A stretch of 64,000 nt of DNA, from the NCBI GenBank assembly GCA_034509735.1, contig JACGWO010000012.1:4464001-4528000 (forward strand). The letters run 5' to 3'. This document shows positions 12,560 through 24,240 of this stretch, piece by piece (within the stretch, counting starts at the first letter, position 1; the number at the start of each line of letters is the position of its first letter). The position numbers and the translations under genes are program-made. The notes beneath the pieces were generated by a model. The model saw nothing but the letters and a program-made list of their open reading frames with translations. It was not told the origin of the DNA and made no database searches. This stretch comes from Sesamum alatum. Its lineage: Eukaryota; Streptophyta; Magnoliopsida; Lamiales; Pedaliaceae.

Positions 12560-13511
12560 GAAATAAGAAATTTATTTGTTAACACTTCCATCACCAATCA
12601 AGTGATCAATTTTTTCATTTGGATCAGCAACATCCAGATGAGTCATACTAATATATCCATCACTTTCATCATCAACAAAATTTATTTCAATCTTCTTATT
12701 CTTACTTTTTAGTGATTCTTGATAAAGGTCAACAAATACTTTGGCGTACGACTGGTACGAGACCAATGGTCTTTGCCACCACAACGATAGCATGGATTCT
12801 CCACATGTTTGCTACTTTGCCCACTGATTTCTTTCTCAGTTTTCTCTTCACTATTTTTCCACTCTAGTGGAAAGATGTATTCTTAGAATGGTCACCATGA
12901 TATCCACGATCACAGCTATGACCACGACTATAGCTGCAGCCACGACCACGACCACAATATGGTTCATGATTATAGCGGTTGTGTTTTGCTACATCCACTT
13001 CAGGGAATGGAGTAGAACCAGTCGGTCGGGACTCATGATTTTTCAGCAAAAACTCAATATTTTGTTCAGCCACGACGATTCAAGAAATTAACTTAGAATA
13101 TTTCGTGAAACCCCTTTCACGATATCTACTATAGGAGCATATTGGATGGATGGATGGAAAGTGTAGAATGTTTTTTTCTAACATATCATCATCAGTGATG
13201 TCTTGACCATACAATTTCAATTGATAACTGATTCTAAACATTGTAGAATTGTACTCACTAACAGTTTTAAAATCTTGCAATATCAAATGTATCCAATCAT
13301 AGCGAGCTTTTGGAAGAATTATAGTTTTTTGGTGGTCGTACCTTTCTTTCAGATTATTCCAAAGAACAAGTGGGTCTTTTACTGTAAGATACTCGATTTT
13401 TAATCCTTCATGGAGGTGGTGATGAAGGAAAATCATAGCTTTGGCCTTATCTTGGTTAGATGCTTCTTTACCTTCCTTGATAGTGTTTACAAGACCATTT
13501 GCATCCAAATG
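12560..13511 (-). pseudogene. Copia gag with zinc knuckle (broken)
   Basis: The minus-strand frame from about 13508 reads a UBN2/gag-type nucleocapsid domain (LWNNLKERYDHQ, SEYNSTMFRI). A second frame carries a Gly/Arg/Ser/Tyr-rich stretch (12864-13073). A zinc knuckle CYRCGGKDHW follows near 12790, but the last Cys of the CCHC box reads Ser. Gag packages element RNA. The frames are separated by shifts, so the gene is dead. Confidence 0.8.
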
Positions 13512-13940
13512 ATTTTAAGCATCTAATACCCAAGATAAATAATTCTTCCCCGTAATGTCAAGAGCCACAAAGTCAAAATTTGTAAGGTTTGACATAATAG
13601 TACTATTATAAAAGTAACAAAACAAGTTAGACAATATCAAATATTAGAAAATCAATAGACTAAAAATTAATCAAGAAGTAGATAGTTATGACATGCATAT
13701 ATATAATATATCAGAATTAACATACTCACATGATAATATTATCTTCAAAATCAAGATATCATATATTTGTAAAAGATATTATAATAAACAACAATTGATA
13801 ATTATAAAACATGTAAGTAATGAAGTATCTTATAAATATGTTACTTTAGAGATACTAACTTGAAAATTATATCTTCAACGATCTTCTTGATGATTAGATA
13901 TAGCTAGTCTTGAAAATATAAAGCTCTCGTGTTGATAACG

Positions 13941-14193
13941 CGTTATAACATATATATATATATATATAAGTGCAACAATATGAGAATTTAGAATTGAAAG
14001 GAAAGAAAAAAGTATTCTTGTATATTTCTCATTGATCTCAATACAAAAGAAGTGGTCGATTTATAGGTTCCAAAAATACAACCAAAAATCTCATCTTGAT
14101 GAAGAGAGATGAATCACAAGGGTTAACATTTATGGGGATGTAAATAGTATGAAAGATGAAGATGAACATCCACAAACTTTAACTTTCAGAACA
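13941..14193 (-). repeat. Copia 5' LTR
   Basis: 253 bp, matching 8550-8802 end to end. The outer base pair has changed (CG instead of TG at 13941-13942). It is the promoter-bearing LTR of the minus-strand element. The next inner bases (13940 leftward) read CGTTATCAACACGAGAG, the expected place of the primer-binding site; I cannot assign the tRNA. Confidence 0.92.
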
Positions 14194-14198
14194 ACATG

Positions 14199-14739
14199 AA
14201 TATATAGTAACAATTCAGTGACAACAAATACCATATTACGTCGTCTGTGAGTTGTTGCTATAAATGTGTCACTAATTATCAATAGTGATAATTTACACAA
14301 ATTATTATTCATCATCAATAAATTTTAACAATCATCGTTACTTAATATATATATATATATATATATTTTAATGATCAGTTTAAAATTACCTCTTAAAATT
14401 TTGTTACTAATATTATATTTTATTGAAGTTTCCTATGCGCCATTCATTAATGTATGATCTATATAATTCAATATCACAAATGTTTGTCGTTGACATGGTG
14501 CAAAGTAACATGGACACACCACCTGACCTAAATAAAAAAATTAAATAATTAAATCAAAATCATTGTCACAAATTAAATATCCTAAGTTTAAAATAAATAT
14601 TTGATTCTTAAAATAATTATAAGTTGTTTATGCACGTAACTATTTGACTATAGTTTGAAGGGCTTTTGGAATCTGCAACAAGCAACATGAACCGCCGCCC
14701 AAAACCAAGGAAAAATATCCCATTAATTAAATTATAAAA
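14199..14739. other. Repeat-derived spacer, no gene seen
   Basis: Continues the 'gtgacaac/gtcactaa' repeat interrupted by the Copia element, plus an (AT)n run at about 14346-14364. No coding frame with recognisable domains. Confidence 0.5.
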
Positions 14740-15230
14740 AGGTCAATTACACTTAAACCCCCATGAAAACGCAAAATTATATTTTTTTTCAAAAATTTTT
14801 TAAAATGATACTTTCACTCTCAACAAAAATTTTCTATTTACAACTGCACTTATTCCGATAGACTTTGAACAAAAAGTACCAACATCAACAAAAAATCCAC
14901 ATAAACTTTCAATTTTGCCCATCATTAAGCATATATAGTAATATTTTTATATTTGTGAGGTGGTAAATATAATATATATATATAAAGTCAAAAGTATGTA
15001 ATTGTATAAAATATTATTCTCGAATTATTGTTATTGGATGAAAAGTAATCGTTACTGAATGAAAAAAAAAAACTCATATTTCAATAATTTGTACGGAATG
15101 CTAAGTGAGACTTAAATTAGAAGTTTATGTAATTTTTCTGCTATCACCTGTATTTTCCTCTGAATCTTAAGGGAAATGATATGTTGGTTGTAATTTCGTA
15201 TTTTTAGAGGGGTCCAAATGTAATTAACCT
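14740..15230. mobile_element. Fold-back MITE, related family
   Basis: The left end aggtcaattacacttaaaccccc and the right end ggggtccaaatgtaattaacct are imperfect inverted repeats of the same kind as the other fold-back elements here. No clear target duplication was found. Confidence 0.55.
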
Positions 15231-15437
15231 TTCAATTAAATCAATGTCTAACCTATCTTCTAAGTTTTGCATGTTCTGCATGTGGGGAACAGAATAAATA
15301 TCAGTCTCAACCTATCTCAAAATTAATTATTTTGTGAGGTAAATTATATTATAATATTAAATGGTAAGTAATTTGATTTGATCACTCATGTTATATTTCA
15401 ATTCTGTTTTTTTCACTTTACTCTAAATTATATTTAT

Positions 15438-15700
15438 ACACTACAAAAAGACAATAATAATAGCAACAAAACAAGTTAAGTGGCATAAAAATTGTATTAA
15501 GTGACAATAATTCTGATTTTTATCCTAATATATATATTTTAATTTTATTAATATAAAGAGTTTTGTGTAAGTTGTAACAGACAGTAATTAGTGAAAAAAA
15601 ATATTATGTATAAAATTATCACTATAAATAATTAGTGTTTCATGTATAATACCAAATACAATATAATTATCATCACAGATCGGAATATGCCCATGAGGTC
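15438..15700. other. Possible CACTA-type fragment
   Basis: Starts CACTACAAAAAGA and continues with 'tagcaacaaaac' and 'gtgacaataatt' phrases like those in other DNA-element remnants here. No matching opposite terminus was recognised. Confidence 0.35.
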
Positions 15701-15800
15701 GTGGATTGCTTACAGGGGGTATTATATATATCACCCATCAATACAACCTCACATCGATAAAAATAAAATAAAATAAAATTTACAACAATTATCTTATTGA

Positions 15801-15860
15801 AAGTGATTCGTCTTTATCAACTGAAGCAAAAAGTGATTCGTCCTTACCAACTGAAGCGAA
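15801..15860. repeat. 30-bp tandem repeat, two copies
   Basis: Units 15801-15830 and 15831-15860 both start aagtgattcgtc and differ at three positions. Too few copies to be a satellite. Confidence 0.75.
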
Positions 15861-16066
15861 AGCTCTTTCCATATTGTTTGCCTATTGTAACAAATTTATG
15901 ATACATATAATTACAAAAAAAGATTCCTTAATCATTTGTAACTACAAGATACATAGATGTACATAGCCAACTCAAACCCTTGCAACTTACAAGGAATCCT
16001 ATAAGCAACCACGTTGTCTTTGCAAAGACCCCACACTTGGTTTATTGATTTATGGGATAAAATTTA

Positions 16067-16351
16067 GGGTAAATTTAAGTGACACTCCTTGAAATTAGAT
16101 CAAAACATATAAATATTTTTTATTTTTGCTAAATTATAGTTATATTCTCCGGTGTTATAGTTGTATTACAACTACACCCTTATTCAAAGTCAAAACTTAT
16201 ACTAATATTCCCCCTTAAAAAAAAGCTTATACTAATATTTCTTGAAAATTATTACACTAATACCCTTTCAGGGTGTAACTGTAATTTTACAAAAGATAAA
16301 AAATGCTTGTATAATAAGCCTAATCTCAGAAAGTGTCAATGTAATTTACTT
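16067..16351. mobile_element. Fold-back MITE with perfect 9-bp TSD
   Basis: Inverted ends GGGTAAATTTAAGTGACAC... and ...GTGTCAATGTAATTTACTT. The 9-mer taaaattta is present without mismatch on both sides (16058-16066 and 16352-16360). This is the clearest single-copy support that the family makes 9-bp target duplications as Mutator-like elements do. No transposase is encoded. Confidence 0.85.
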
Positions 16352-16448
16352 TAAAATTTATTTACTGGCCCTCTGTGATGCATGGTATTTGAGCTATGCG
16401 TGTACCATCTGATACATATAACACAATTTTTAAAAATAAAGATTCATA

Positions 16449-17302
16449 TCTATACTATTATAAAAGAAAATTCTTTTGTCGTACCAATTTTTGAATGCCC
16501 AAATTTACCCTTTTGATTCATTATATTTTTTTTTCCTTAAAATGACCATAATAGTAATTTCACTATCTTTAATAACTTCACGATAACCCACTACCCATGT
16601 CTTTTTCACCCGACTCAACATTTTTTTCTTTTTTATTTCTTCACACTACGATTGTTTTTTTCACAATTTTTTTCTCTATTCATTTAACATCACATTTATT
16701 TTTTTATCTATGCTATTATAAAAGAAAACTCTTTTGTCGTACCAATTTTTGAATGCCTAAATTTACCCTTTTGATTCATTATATTTTTTTTTCTTAAAAC
16801 GGCCATAATAGTAATTTCACTATCTTTTAATAACTTCACAATAACCCACTACCATGTCTTTTTCAACCGACTCTATATGTTTTTCTTTTTTTTCTTCACA
16901 ATACGATTGTTTTTTTCATAATTTTTTTTCTCTCTTCATTTCACATCACATTTATTTTTTATATGCTCGCAGGGACCCCGTGCAACAACAACAAGTAATT
17001 TTTCAAAGAAAACCTTTTGTCGTACCAACTTTTGAATATCCAAGTTTACCCTTTAATTTAATTCTTTATTTAAAAAGAAAATTGGACAAAATAGTCATTT
17101 CGATATTTTTTTAATAATTTTATAATTATTTTTTTTCTTTGAACCCACTATTCCACATTTTTCTCACCCCATTCTACATTTTTTCCACAAATTCTTTCTC
17201 TCTCATTTTCTTACACATCGATTGGTTTTTTCACAATATTTTTTCTTTATCTCACACACCAAATTTTTTATATGCTCGCAGAGACCGCGTGCGACGGACT
17301 AG
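16449..17302 (+). mobile_element. Composite non-autonomous Helitron
   Basis: Begins A|TCTATACTATTATAAAAG and ends in CTAG|T (17299-17302), preceded by a stem-loop (TCGCA...TGCGA), the defining features of Helitron ends. Inside are repeated units: a second start TCTATGCTATTATAAAAG at 16707, an internal hairpin phrase atgctcgcagggac at about 16962, and a third partial unit from about 17000, all sharing 'cttttgtcgtaccaa' and 'gaatgcccaaatttaccctttt'-like sequence. It carries no Rep/helicase gene. Short frames at 16854 and 17139 are Phe/Ser-rich by-products of the T-rich sequence. Confidence 0.75.
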
Positions 17303-17514
17303 TATGATTAAATGCAAAGTAAGTAATGAATATGAGAGAATGTGAAGGATAAATATAATAATGCAGCGGTGGTTAAAAAATGATATAAACCATTTGAAAT
17401 AAATGTAAATCACTATATTGATACAAATATTTATGGGTATAATTGGTATTTTAAAGTTTGGCGTGGCTGTGTCATAAATGACCAAATTGTGAGTGAGAAA
17501 TGACTTTTTTTTTA

Positions 17515-17719
17515 CTAGTCATCCCTGCTTCCACCTAATATGAATAAACTATATTATAAATAAGAATAAAATATATAAACCAATGCATCATATTTTAAAA
17601 AAGAAAAAAAAAGAAAGAAAAATAATTTAAGAGTATTATCGACACAACAAAAAAATTGGTGCATTGGTGTTACAAACCGCCGTATATGAGTGAAAAATAT
17701 TTTTTTATTTTTATATTAA
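17515..17719 (-). mobile_element. Short Helitron-like element A
   Basis: On the minus strand it ends in CTAG|T at 17518-17515 and shares with elements B and D the phrase 'cgacacaacaaa..aattggtg'. Its 5' end is truncated where element B begins. No coding capacity. Confidence 0.5.
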
Positions 17720-18064
17720 CTAGTCCTTGTGGCACGTCATTCCTACGTGCATATGATAAATAATCTTTCATATTTTAAAATACATTATAAATAAGAATAA
17801 AATATATAAATTAATAAATTATATTTTAAAAAAAATAAAATAAAATATACTTAAAGTGTTTTCGACACAACAAACGAATTGGTGTGGTGCTATAAAACCA
17901 CGTCGAGTCACTTTTGTTTAAAAAAAGAAAAAAAAAGCAACTACAATTTATTTTTAAAATAATCTAATTAGGGGTATAATTATCATATTCAAAAATTGGT
18001 TCGATGATGTCACTAACCACTGTTTATGGGATGACAGAGAGGGTCTTTCTTTTTTATATTAGTA
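17720..18064 (-). mobile_element. Short Helitron-like element B
   Basis: Minus-strand 3' end: hairpin GCACGT...ACGTGC followed by CTAG at 17723-17720 and a host T. The other end reads ACTAATATAAAAAAGAAAG on the minus strand, close to the usual Helitron 5' start but lacking the first bases. Directly abuts element C. Confidence 0.6.
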
Positions 18065-18396
18065 CTAGTAACTTTTGGCACCACTTACGTGTGTGCAACT
18101 TCTATAATACTATTTTAAAATAAAATATTTATTATTTAATAAAGTATATGCAAAATAATATGTAAGTTCATGTCAAGTTGATAAGAAAATGGTAACAACA
18201 AAAGATGAATGAAAATTAAAGAAAAAAAAATCATTATTTATAGATAACGGGAGAATAAAAAGTTAGATGAGAAAATAAAAATAAATTATATATATATATA
18301 CACACATTAAATAGTCCAAAAAAAGGGAGAGACACAAAAAAATTACTTTCCCTTAACATATATTATAGATAGATATAGATATTAGCTTAGTATAGA
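18065..18396 (-). mobile_element. Short Helitron C (complete)
   Basis: 332 bp on the minus strand, from TCTATACTAAGC (5' end at 18396) to CTAG (3' end at 18065). The flanking host bases are A and T as required for Helitron insertion. A GC-richer imperfect hairpin lies just inside the CTAG. No coding capacity. Confidence 0.7.
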
Positions 18397-18748
18397 TTAT
18401 AGATTTAATTAGACTTAGGTCAATGAATTTTGTTTTAAAATTAAATTTAGTTTAATTAATATTTCGATGGCGTCATCAGTCTCACCTTTACCTAATAATT
18501 GTGATGACTCATCAGATTTTCATAGTAACAGAATTTGGAATTATTATTCTAATTCCCCTCTTTAGTCTTTTGCCTTTAGAAAAAGTCTTATATTTGACCC
18601 TTCATGATGTGATTGATTAATTTTTTTAGAAAGTTTTTAATTAAAAAAATCAAATTGATGTAACTCCAATAATATGATGAGAGGGACTGTTAAATTTATT
18701 TTTCCCGTATTTAGAAGAATTTCAATATTGAAATTAAATTGGGCGGAA
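18397..18748. other. AT-rich spacer, no gene seen
   Basis: No recognisable gene or repeat end was seen. Confidence 0.5.
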
Positions 18749-19146
18749 GCGTAAATTACAACGAGCTCTTCTTTTTATTATTTGATAATTATAAATAGCT
18801 CTCTTAATGTTTAACGAAATTACAACTTTATTCTTGTTGTATTTTTTTTTCTTGAAAAAAAAAAGACAAGGTGGATGGAAATTTTGAAGAACTGTAAAAA
18901 GATTATCCATTTGGTCAAAAAAAATAGATTTTTTTTTAAAAAATAAGTAAAATTATAAGTCATAATTTACAAGGATATTTTGGTCAGTTTTTATCAAAAA
19001 ATATTGAACGGAAACCTAATGGGGAGTAACTGATTACAATAGTTGTTATAGGACCGTTAAAATCAGAAGGGTATTGGTAATTTTTTAAGAAATGAGGGAG
19101 TATTTATAATCATACCAAACCTCGAGAGAGCTTCGTGTAATTTATC
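18749..19146. mobile_element. Fold-back MITE, related family
   Basis: About 60 bp of imperfect inverted repeat: left 'gtaaattacaacgagctctt' and right 'gagagcttcgtgtaatttatc'. No target duplication found, so the boundaries are approximate. Confidence 0.5.
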
Positions 19147-19701
19147 TTAATTAATTACGAAGAAAAGTAAAATTATAGCAAAGGCACATACATTTTTCCA
19201 TAAGGACGCGCTGCACCGAAATAATTCAAAACAAGATCTTTAAGGGTGAATATAGGTGATTGTTAATTAATTTAAAAAGATATTTTAATCAGTTCATAAA
19301 ATATTTTAAATATTTTAAAAAACATATAGAATATAACTCATAATCTAAAAGATAATTTTGATCCTTTCATTATATAACTGAATGAAAATAAACATATGCT
19401 AACATAATGAGCTTGTTGTTAGATAATGTCAAAATTAACAAAATATATGATTTTTTTAAATAATAAAAAATAATTATAATTATGTTAAATTTTTAAAAAA
19501 ATAATTTTATTTCATCCTTATAATTATTAATTAATTAACTTTGGGTAGAATTAGAATGCAATGAGGTAGTGCCATTTGTGCCCTGACGTGGCGACCGGCC
19601 CCAAACGGTCGTCGGTAATATGTCAAATCATATGACCTCTGACACAATCTCAATTATTATTATTATTTGAATTTTCAACTCTTCCAAAGGAACTCCTAAT
19701 T

Positions 19702-19907
19702 ATAGTCTGCGTGTCACATCGTCCTGCGTGCATATAATAAATATATGATATATTTTAAAATATATTATAACACACTTAAAAAAAAAAAGAAATAAAAAAA
19801 AAAAATTAACTTAGAGATATTAGTGGTATAACAAAAAATTGGTGTCGCGGTGTAAGTAACCACCTTTTATGAATAAAAATGATGTTTTCTTTATATATTA
19901 GTATAAA
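19702..19907 (-). mobile_element. Short Helitron-like element D (degenerate)
   Basis: Shares with elements A and B the hairpin near its left end (tgcgtg...cacgca type), the 'attttaaaatatattata' block, and the phrase 'aattggtg'. It ends at right in 'tatattagtata', the inverse of a Helitron 5' start. The CTAG end is mutated, so boundaries are approximate. Confidence 0.45.
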
Positions 19908-20429
19908 TCGTTTGATACCTAATTAAGTGCCAACATACAAATAATTAATTCACATATTAGTATCTCCACTAAACACTCCAACAACCTTTCTTCCACTTTT
20001 ATTACAATCTTATTTTTCCTTTTATGTCAACTATACGAAACATCATTTGCAATCTTGTAGATCAAAAAATGAGGACGATTTATAAGGTTTAAGGCCTCCC
20101 CTTCTTAATGAAAATGTCGTTTTAAGGACAAACTTGTTACGCTCCAGTCAGAACGGACAGTACATCGATCGCGTTCCGTACTATATCTTTTAGCTCTATT
20201 AGTGAAAAATGAGGCATTGTGTTCGTCTCAAATTCCTCGTTTGGATATTGATGATATTGACACATGTCTTTCATTCATTACATGTGAAGACTTAGATCAG
20301 CTTATAAGTTCCGAGGTCTTATTTCCCTAACGAATTGTATTTACAAGGATAAATTAGTGAATCTTCGTGGACAATATACCTTGTGTAATGGGAATTTATT
20401 GAGTTGTCGATGTTTGCAATATATAGAAT
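19908..20429. other. Spacer, no gene seen
   Basis: Contains a G+C-richer block (20058-20200, 'ggcctccccttcttaatg', 'gatcgcgttccg') that looks like LTR or SINE debris, but no ends could be defined. Confidence 0.4.
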
Positions 20430-20855
20430 GGTAAATAACAACCACCTCTCCTGAGGTTTGACATAATTACAAATTTTTCCCCGTTGTTTGAAAATTTACA
20501 AATACCCCCTGAGGTTTGTAATTTTTAACCAAAGGCATGAAACTGACCATTTTGCCCTTGAATTTTTTATTAAAATTATAGAAGAATCAGCTGATGCAAA
20601 TTGTATTATTGATCATCTGTATAAAAAAACTTAAGAAATCTCCCCCTGCACATTGTGGTTCAAAAAATTTTAAGAATTTAAATAAAAAATAATTTAGAGC
20701 ATAAGGACATTTTGGTTAGTTCACCCATACAAATGGATGAAATGGATTATTTGTTAGACGATTATAAATTTCAAGGGGGTATTTATAAGTTTTTAAACAA
20801 CGAGAGAGTATTTATAATTATGTCAAACCTCATGGGAGGTAATTGAAATTTACCA
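20430..20855. mobile_element. Fold-back MITE with imperfect 9-bp TSD
   Basis: Left end ggtaaataacaaccacctctc and right end gggaggtaattgaaatttacc are inverted repeats, and 'gaggtttgacataattacaaa' occurs inverted near both ends. Flanking 9-mers atatagaat and atatagaaa are similar. Confidence 0.65.
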
Positions 20856-22507
20856 ATATAGAAAGATATTTGTTTGCAATTAGTCTTCTAAGAGTGATGT
20901 GGCTTGTGACTCGATCAGTGCCCTGTTGCCCGTAGTATTGTTCGCTCTGATGAGCATCATGATTTTGTGTCTAAATAAGTATCTCACTAGGGAGAAGATA
21001 TTTGGGACTTATAAACCATTCAAATTACTTATTTTTAATCAATATGGGACGGTTACCTGCGTCAAAATGATTATGCATTCAAGATCCTATTTAGTGAGAT
21101 ACCGACAAAGAGAAGTCCTCACAGTTGAAATCTCAATCCACAAGAAATTGAACCGCCAAGTCTGCTTTTGTTTTTGTCCTAACTCCAGAGTACTACTGCT
21201 GTTGTTACTGTTGCATTTTTTTTGTATCAAAATCAAACAAAGTTTGGTGAGGTAAGAATTTAAGGCTTTGTGGGCATTGAATCTTGAACAAGATTTTTGG
21301 TCCCCCAATCACTTAATTTTCAAACACTAAAATCCAGCACAGACAAATCACAATTCCTTCATTTCAGGAATTGAATCTCAATCAAGACACCTTCCTCTCT
21401 TACATTGTTTCCAAGGTTTTCTTTTCATGCTTAAGATGTCAATGAATATTCAGGTCAGTTTGAGTATTAAACACCACTCACGAGTTTGTTGTTTTTTTTT
21501 TCTTCTGCCAGAGTTCACTCGGAGGTTTTTTATCCGCCTCCGTTTAAATTGGCAGGCGTCAGACATTGATGTTTTTTTTACTATGCGCGATGTTGGTTGT
21601 AACGTCAGTTTTGACAACATGTTTGAAGGGCTTCATTGAAATTTATTGATTTGAATTTAGTGAAATAAAATATTACGAGTCATTTCAAATCACAATTGAT
21701 AGCCTTATCGAGTAGTATTACGTGGATTATGCGGTTTCGAAATTCTTCCATTTTGTGTTTTGATTTTTATAGGGTTGTAAATGATTTGAGTCGACCGAAC
21801 ACATTATTGTTTAAGTTTGTTTGAATTATTATGAAGCTTCAAAAATTGCATTTGAGCTTCAATTGGATCAAATATGAGTCAATCTCGAGTAATTTTATAT
21901 TTTTTAAGTATGTTTTATCCTTTTTGCACTAATTGAATCGAGCTTGAGTTGGAGCGAAAGTTTATCGAACAAAAGAATTTGTTCGGGTTTGATTTGTTAA
22001 GTTTGACAAATCAAGTTTAAATGCAAATTTATCGATCGATTTCAATTGAGTAATGAATAATTTGATTTATTTTTCAGCCCTAAACTATGCACCCGATACA
22101 TACTTGATATATTTGTTTTTTATAATAATAATAATAATAATAATTAAAAAAATATTTACAAGCTAACTTAAATAATGCCATTAAATAGTTTGGTAAGTAG
22201 GATTGCCTGCTACACATTTGGTGCTAAATTAAATTACGCATTTTTTACTAGTCAATTTGACCACCTTTTAAATAAAATAGTATTAGTTGAGTTAGTTATT
22301 TGAAACTAATTGAATAATGTTATAATTTAGATAACATTATAAATAGTTAAATTTAAAATTATAACAGTAAAAGTATCAACTAATTTAATGATAATTCAGC
22401 TTAAGAATATTAGAAGTTTATAACATCACGAACCTCTATCGACATATTAATCATCACTATTTAATAATAATTATTACTAAAACAAACACATAACTGTCAA
22501 ATCTGAA
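20856..22507. other. Spacer, no convincing gene
   Basis: Frames at 20899-21255 (118 codons) and 21427-21639 have no recognisable domain. The palindromic phrase 'tatctcactagg ... tagtgagata' (about 20980-21105) suggests a degenerate inverted-repeat element. An (ATA)n microsatellite lies at about 22122-22143. Confidence 0.5.
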
Positions 22508-22990
22508 ATTAGCCTAGTTGGCGAAGTTGAAATTCATGACTTTAAGGCCTCGTTTATTTTGGTGTATTAGACTGAATAAAAAAAAAAAATTAGTATATGT
22601 CAGTACAATGTTTACTTTGCTATGCAGGAGCTCGCTATAAAATTAAAGCCTTGTACTATTTACTGTTTCTGTTACATAAACAATCCCACCAAAGGAGGTG
22701 GTATAACTTATTCCTAAGAATAATATAATCATTCTTGCTTAAGTAAACATCTTATAATTTATATAGGGTTCTTAATCATTCATTTAGTTCAAGATAATTC
22801 AATCGTTCATTTAATACGGTCCTCAAAGTAAACGGGGCCTAAGTATGATATTTCAAATTCCACCAATGTGTAAGTGTTTGCCTATTTTAACAATAATTGT
22901 TAGTTAATTAAAAATTATTTTTTGATATTAATAATTAGTATATTAATTGCTAAAGTTGTTGATTATTGAAATCTACCACAAATTTTAATT
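22508..22990 (+). mobile_element. SINE-like copy split by a Tourist MITE
   Basis: The left part (22508-22545) has the tRNA-like head 'tagcctagttggcgaagttg'. The body resumes after the MITE at about 22843 with 'tttcaaattccaccaatgtg' and continues with the body shared with the copy at 24690. The B-box-like stretch is degraded. Confidence 0.55.
22546..22839. mobile_element. Tourist-like MITE inserted in a SINE-like repeat
   Basis: Terminal inverted repeats GGCCTCGTTTATTTTGG and (inverse) GGCCCCGTTTACTTTGA with the 3-bp duplication TAA at 22543-22545 and 22840-22842. Length 294 bp, no coding capacity. PIF/Harbinger-derived. Confidence 0.8.
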
Positions 22991-23998
22991 TATTTACTAA
23001 AAAAAGGCAAATATATATTTTTTCAATTAAAATGGACAGAAACACAAAGACTACTGCTGTAAATGTAATTGAACCCATGATTTTATAGCAATTTGTACCT
23101 CTTTAATTAGTCATCATTAGCAAATTTAAATATTATACCACCATATTAAAGAGATCAATAATTAGAAATAAAGCAAGTGTTTTGCCCTTTGGTCCAACAG
23201 CTATAAATAAAGTAAATATTTCATGAGTATTCATTTCACTTAATATAAATTTATTAATCAAAACGTTATATTACTTAATTTGTTTATATTAATGTAATTA
23301 TATAATCACGACTTCCTATAAAAATAAACTATAATTATTGATATCAAATTTTTATAACTTACTACTAATTTGTAGCAAACCAACACCCGTACATTGCCAC
23401 AATTCGAACCTATAACGTCATAGTCACAGTGCTTCAACTTCGTCAATTAGACTATGTCCCTTTGTTATAGTATGCGATTCATTACATTTAAATTGAAAAA
23501 CTGATTCAATACAAATAAACAATAAACTATTATAAAAGTAGACATATATACCATATTCATGTTTGAGGCCTCAATCTTACCGATCAAACAAAACTCGTTA
23601 TATACCATTTTCAAAATTACACATCATGATACGTTATTTCTATGTACATATAATAAACAATTTTTCACGTTTTAAAATATATTATAAATAAAAATAAAAT
23701 ATATTAATTGAGATGCTAAATTAATGTAAACCTTAGAAAGTCGAACAAGTTAGTTACCGTATGTGTTGAAGGAAATTTTTAAAATCACAAAAAAATAGTT
23801 CAATTATGTCAAAACTATTTTATGTCTATAACACATCTTTTTTTTATAACAATATAGATTTTTTTTTATTTTTGTTTCGTACGCACGCATTCACTGACAC
23901 ACGTTTCTGATGAATTTTGAATCTAATATATAAATAATAAAATATGGAGTCCTAAATCATTGAGGTGTCGCGTTTTTATAACAGTGTAGATGATTAAC
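22991..23998. other. AT-rich spacer with repeat fragments, no gene
   Basis: A minus-strand SINE-like fragment lies at about 23385-23460 (B-box-like GGTTCGAATTG and A-box-like TAGTCTAATTGACGAAG). A Helitron-like block, 'cgttttaaaatatattataaataaaaa', lies near 23660-23700. No coding frame recognised. Confidence 0.5.
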
Positions 23999-24240
23999 GC
24001 CGATGAGGCCTAACTCAATCGGCGAAGCTGAGGCCCCATAATCCTAGAGGTCATGGGTTTGAATCCCCTGCGTGAGATGATTTGTTTCTACTATATAGTA
24101 TGTTTAGTTGTTGCTGTAATAGCAAGATGTTCGTTTCTGTGACATTGTCGATATGATTGTTGTATTTATCTCTATCCAATATTGATACTGATTTAATTGA
24201 TTGTAATCGATTTATTTTAATTAATTAAAAATTATGAATT
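23999..24240 (+). mobile_element. SINE-like element with tRNA-like head
   Basis: The head has an A-box-like TAACTCAATCGGCGAAG and a B-box-like GGTTTGAATCC about 35 bp apart, the pol III promoter layout of tRNA-derived SINEs. It does not fold as a full tRNA. The body continues to a T/A-rich tail near 24240. Related copies occur at 22508, 23385 (minus), 24690, 25819 and 26050 (minus). Confidence 0.55.

Larger units (their letters stand above)
8550..14193 (-). mobile_element. Full-length but decayed Ty1/Copia LTR retrotransposon
   Basis: Complete 5.6-kb element read on the minus strand. Two 253-bp LTRs (8550-8802 and 13941-14193) are flanked by a perfect 5-bp target duplication ACATG. The order gag - zinc knuckle - protease - integrase - reverse transcriptase - RNase H defines Copia. 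The coding region is broken into about nine frames by stops and frameshifts, so the element cannot be autonomous. The LTRs differ at very roughly one position in seven by eye, which suggests an old insertion. Both flanks (8400-8544 and 14199-14345) share 'gtgacaataatt'-type phrases, so it landed in an older repeat. Confidence 0.93.

Noticed and set aside
16854..17345. Phe/Ser-rich frames of 68-86 codons
   Set aside because: They arise from T-rich Helitron units and repeat with them; they are not genes.
20899..21255. 118-codon frame with a hydrophobic start
   Set aside because: Lies in a repeat-like region with inverted phrases, has no domain, and no splice partner or promoter was seen.
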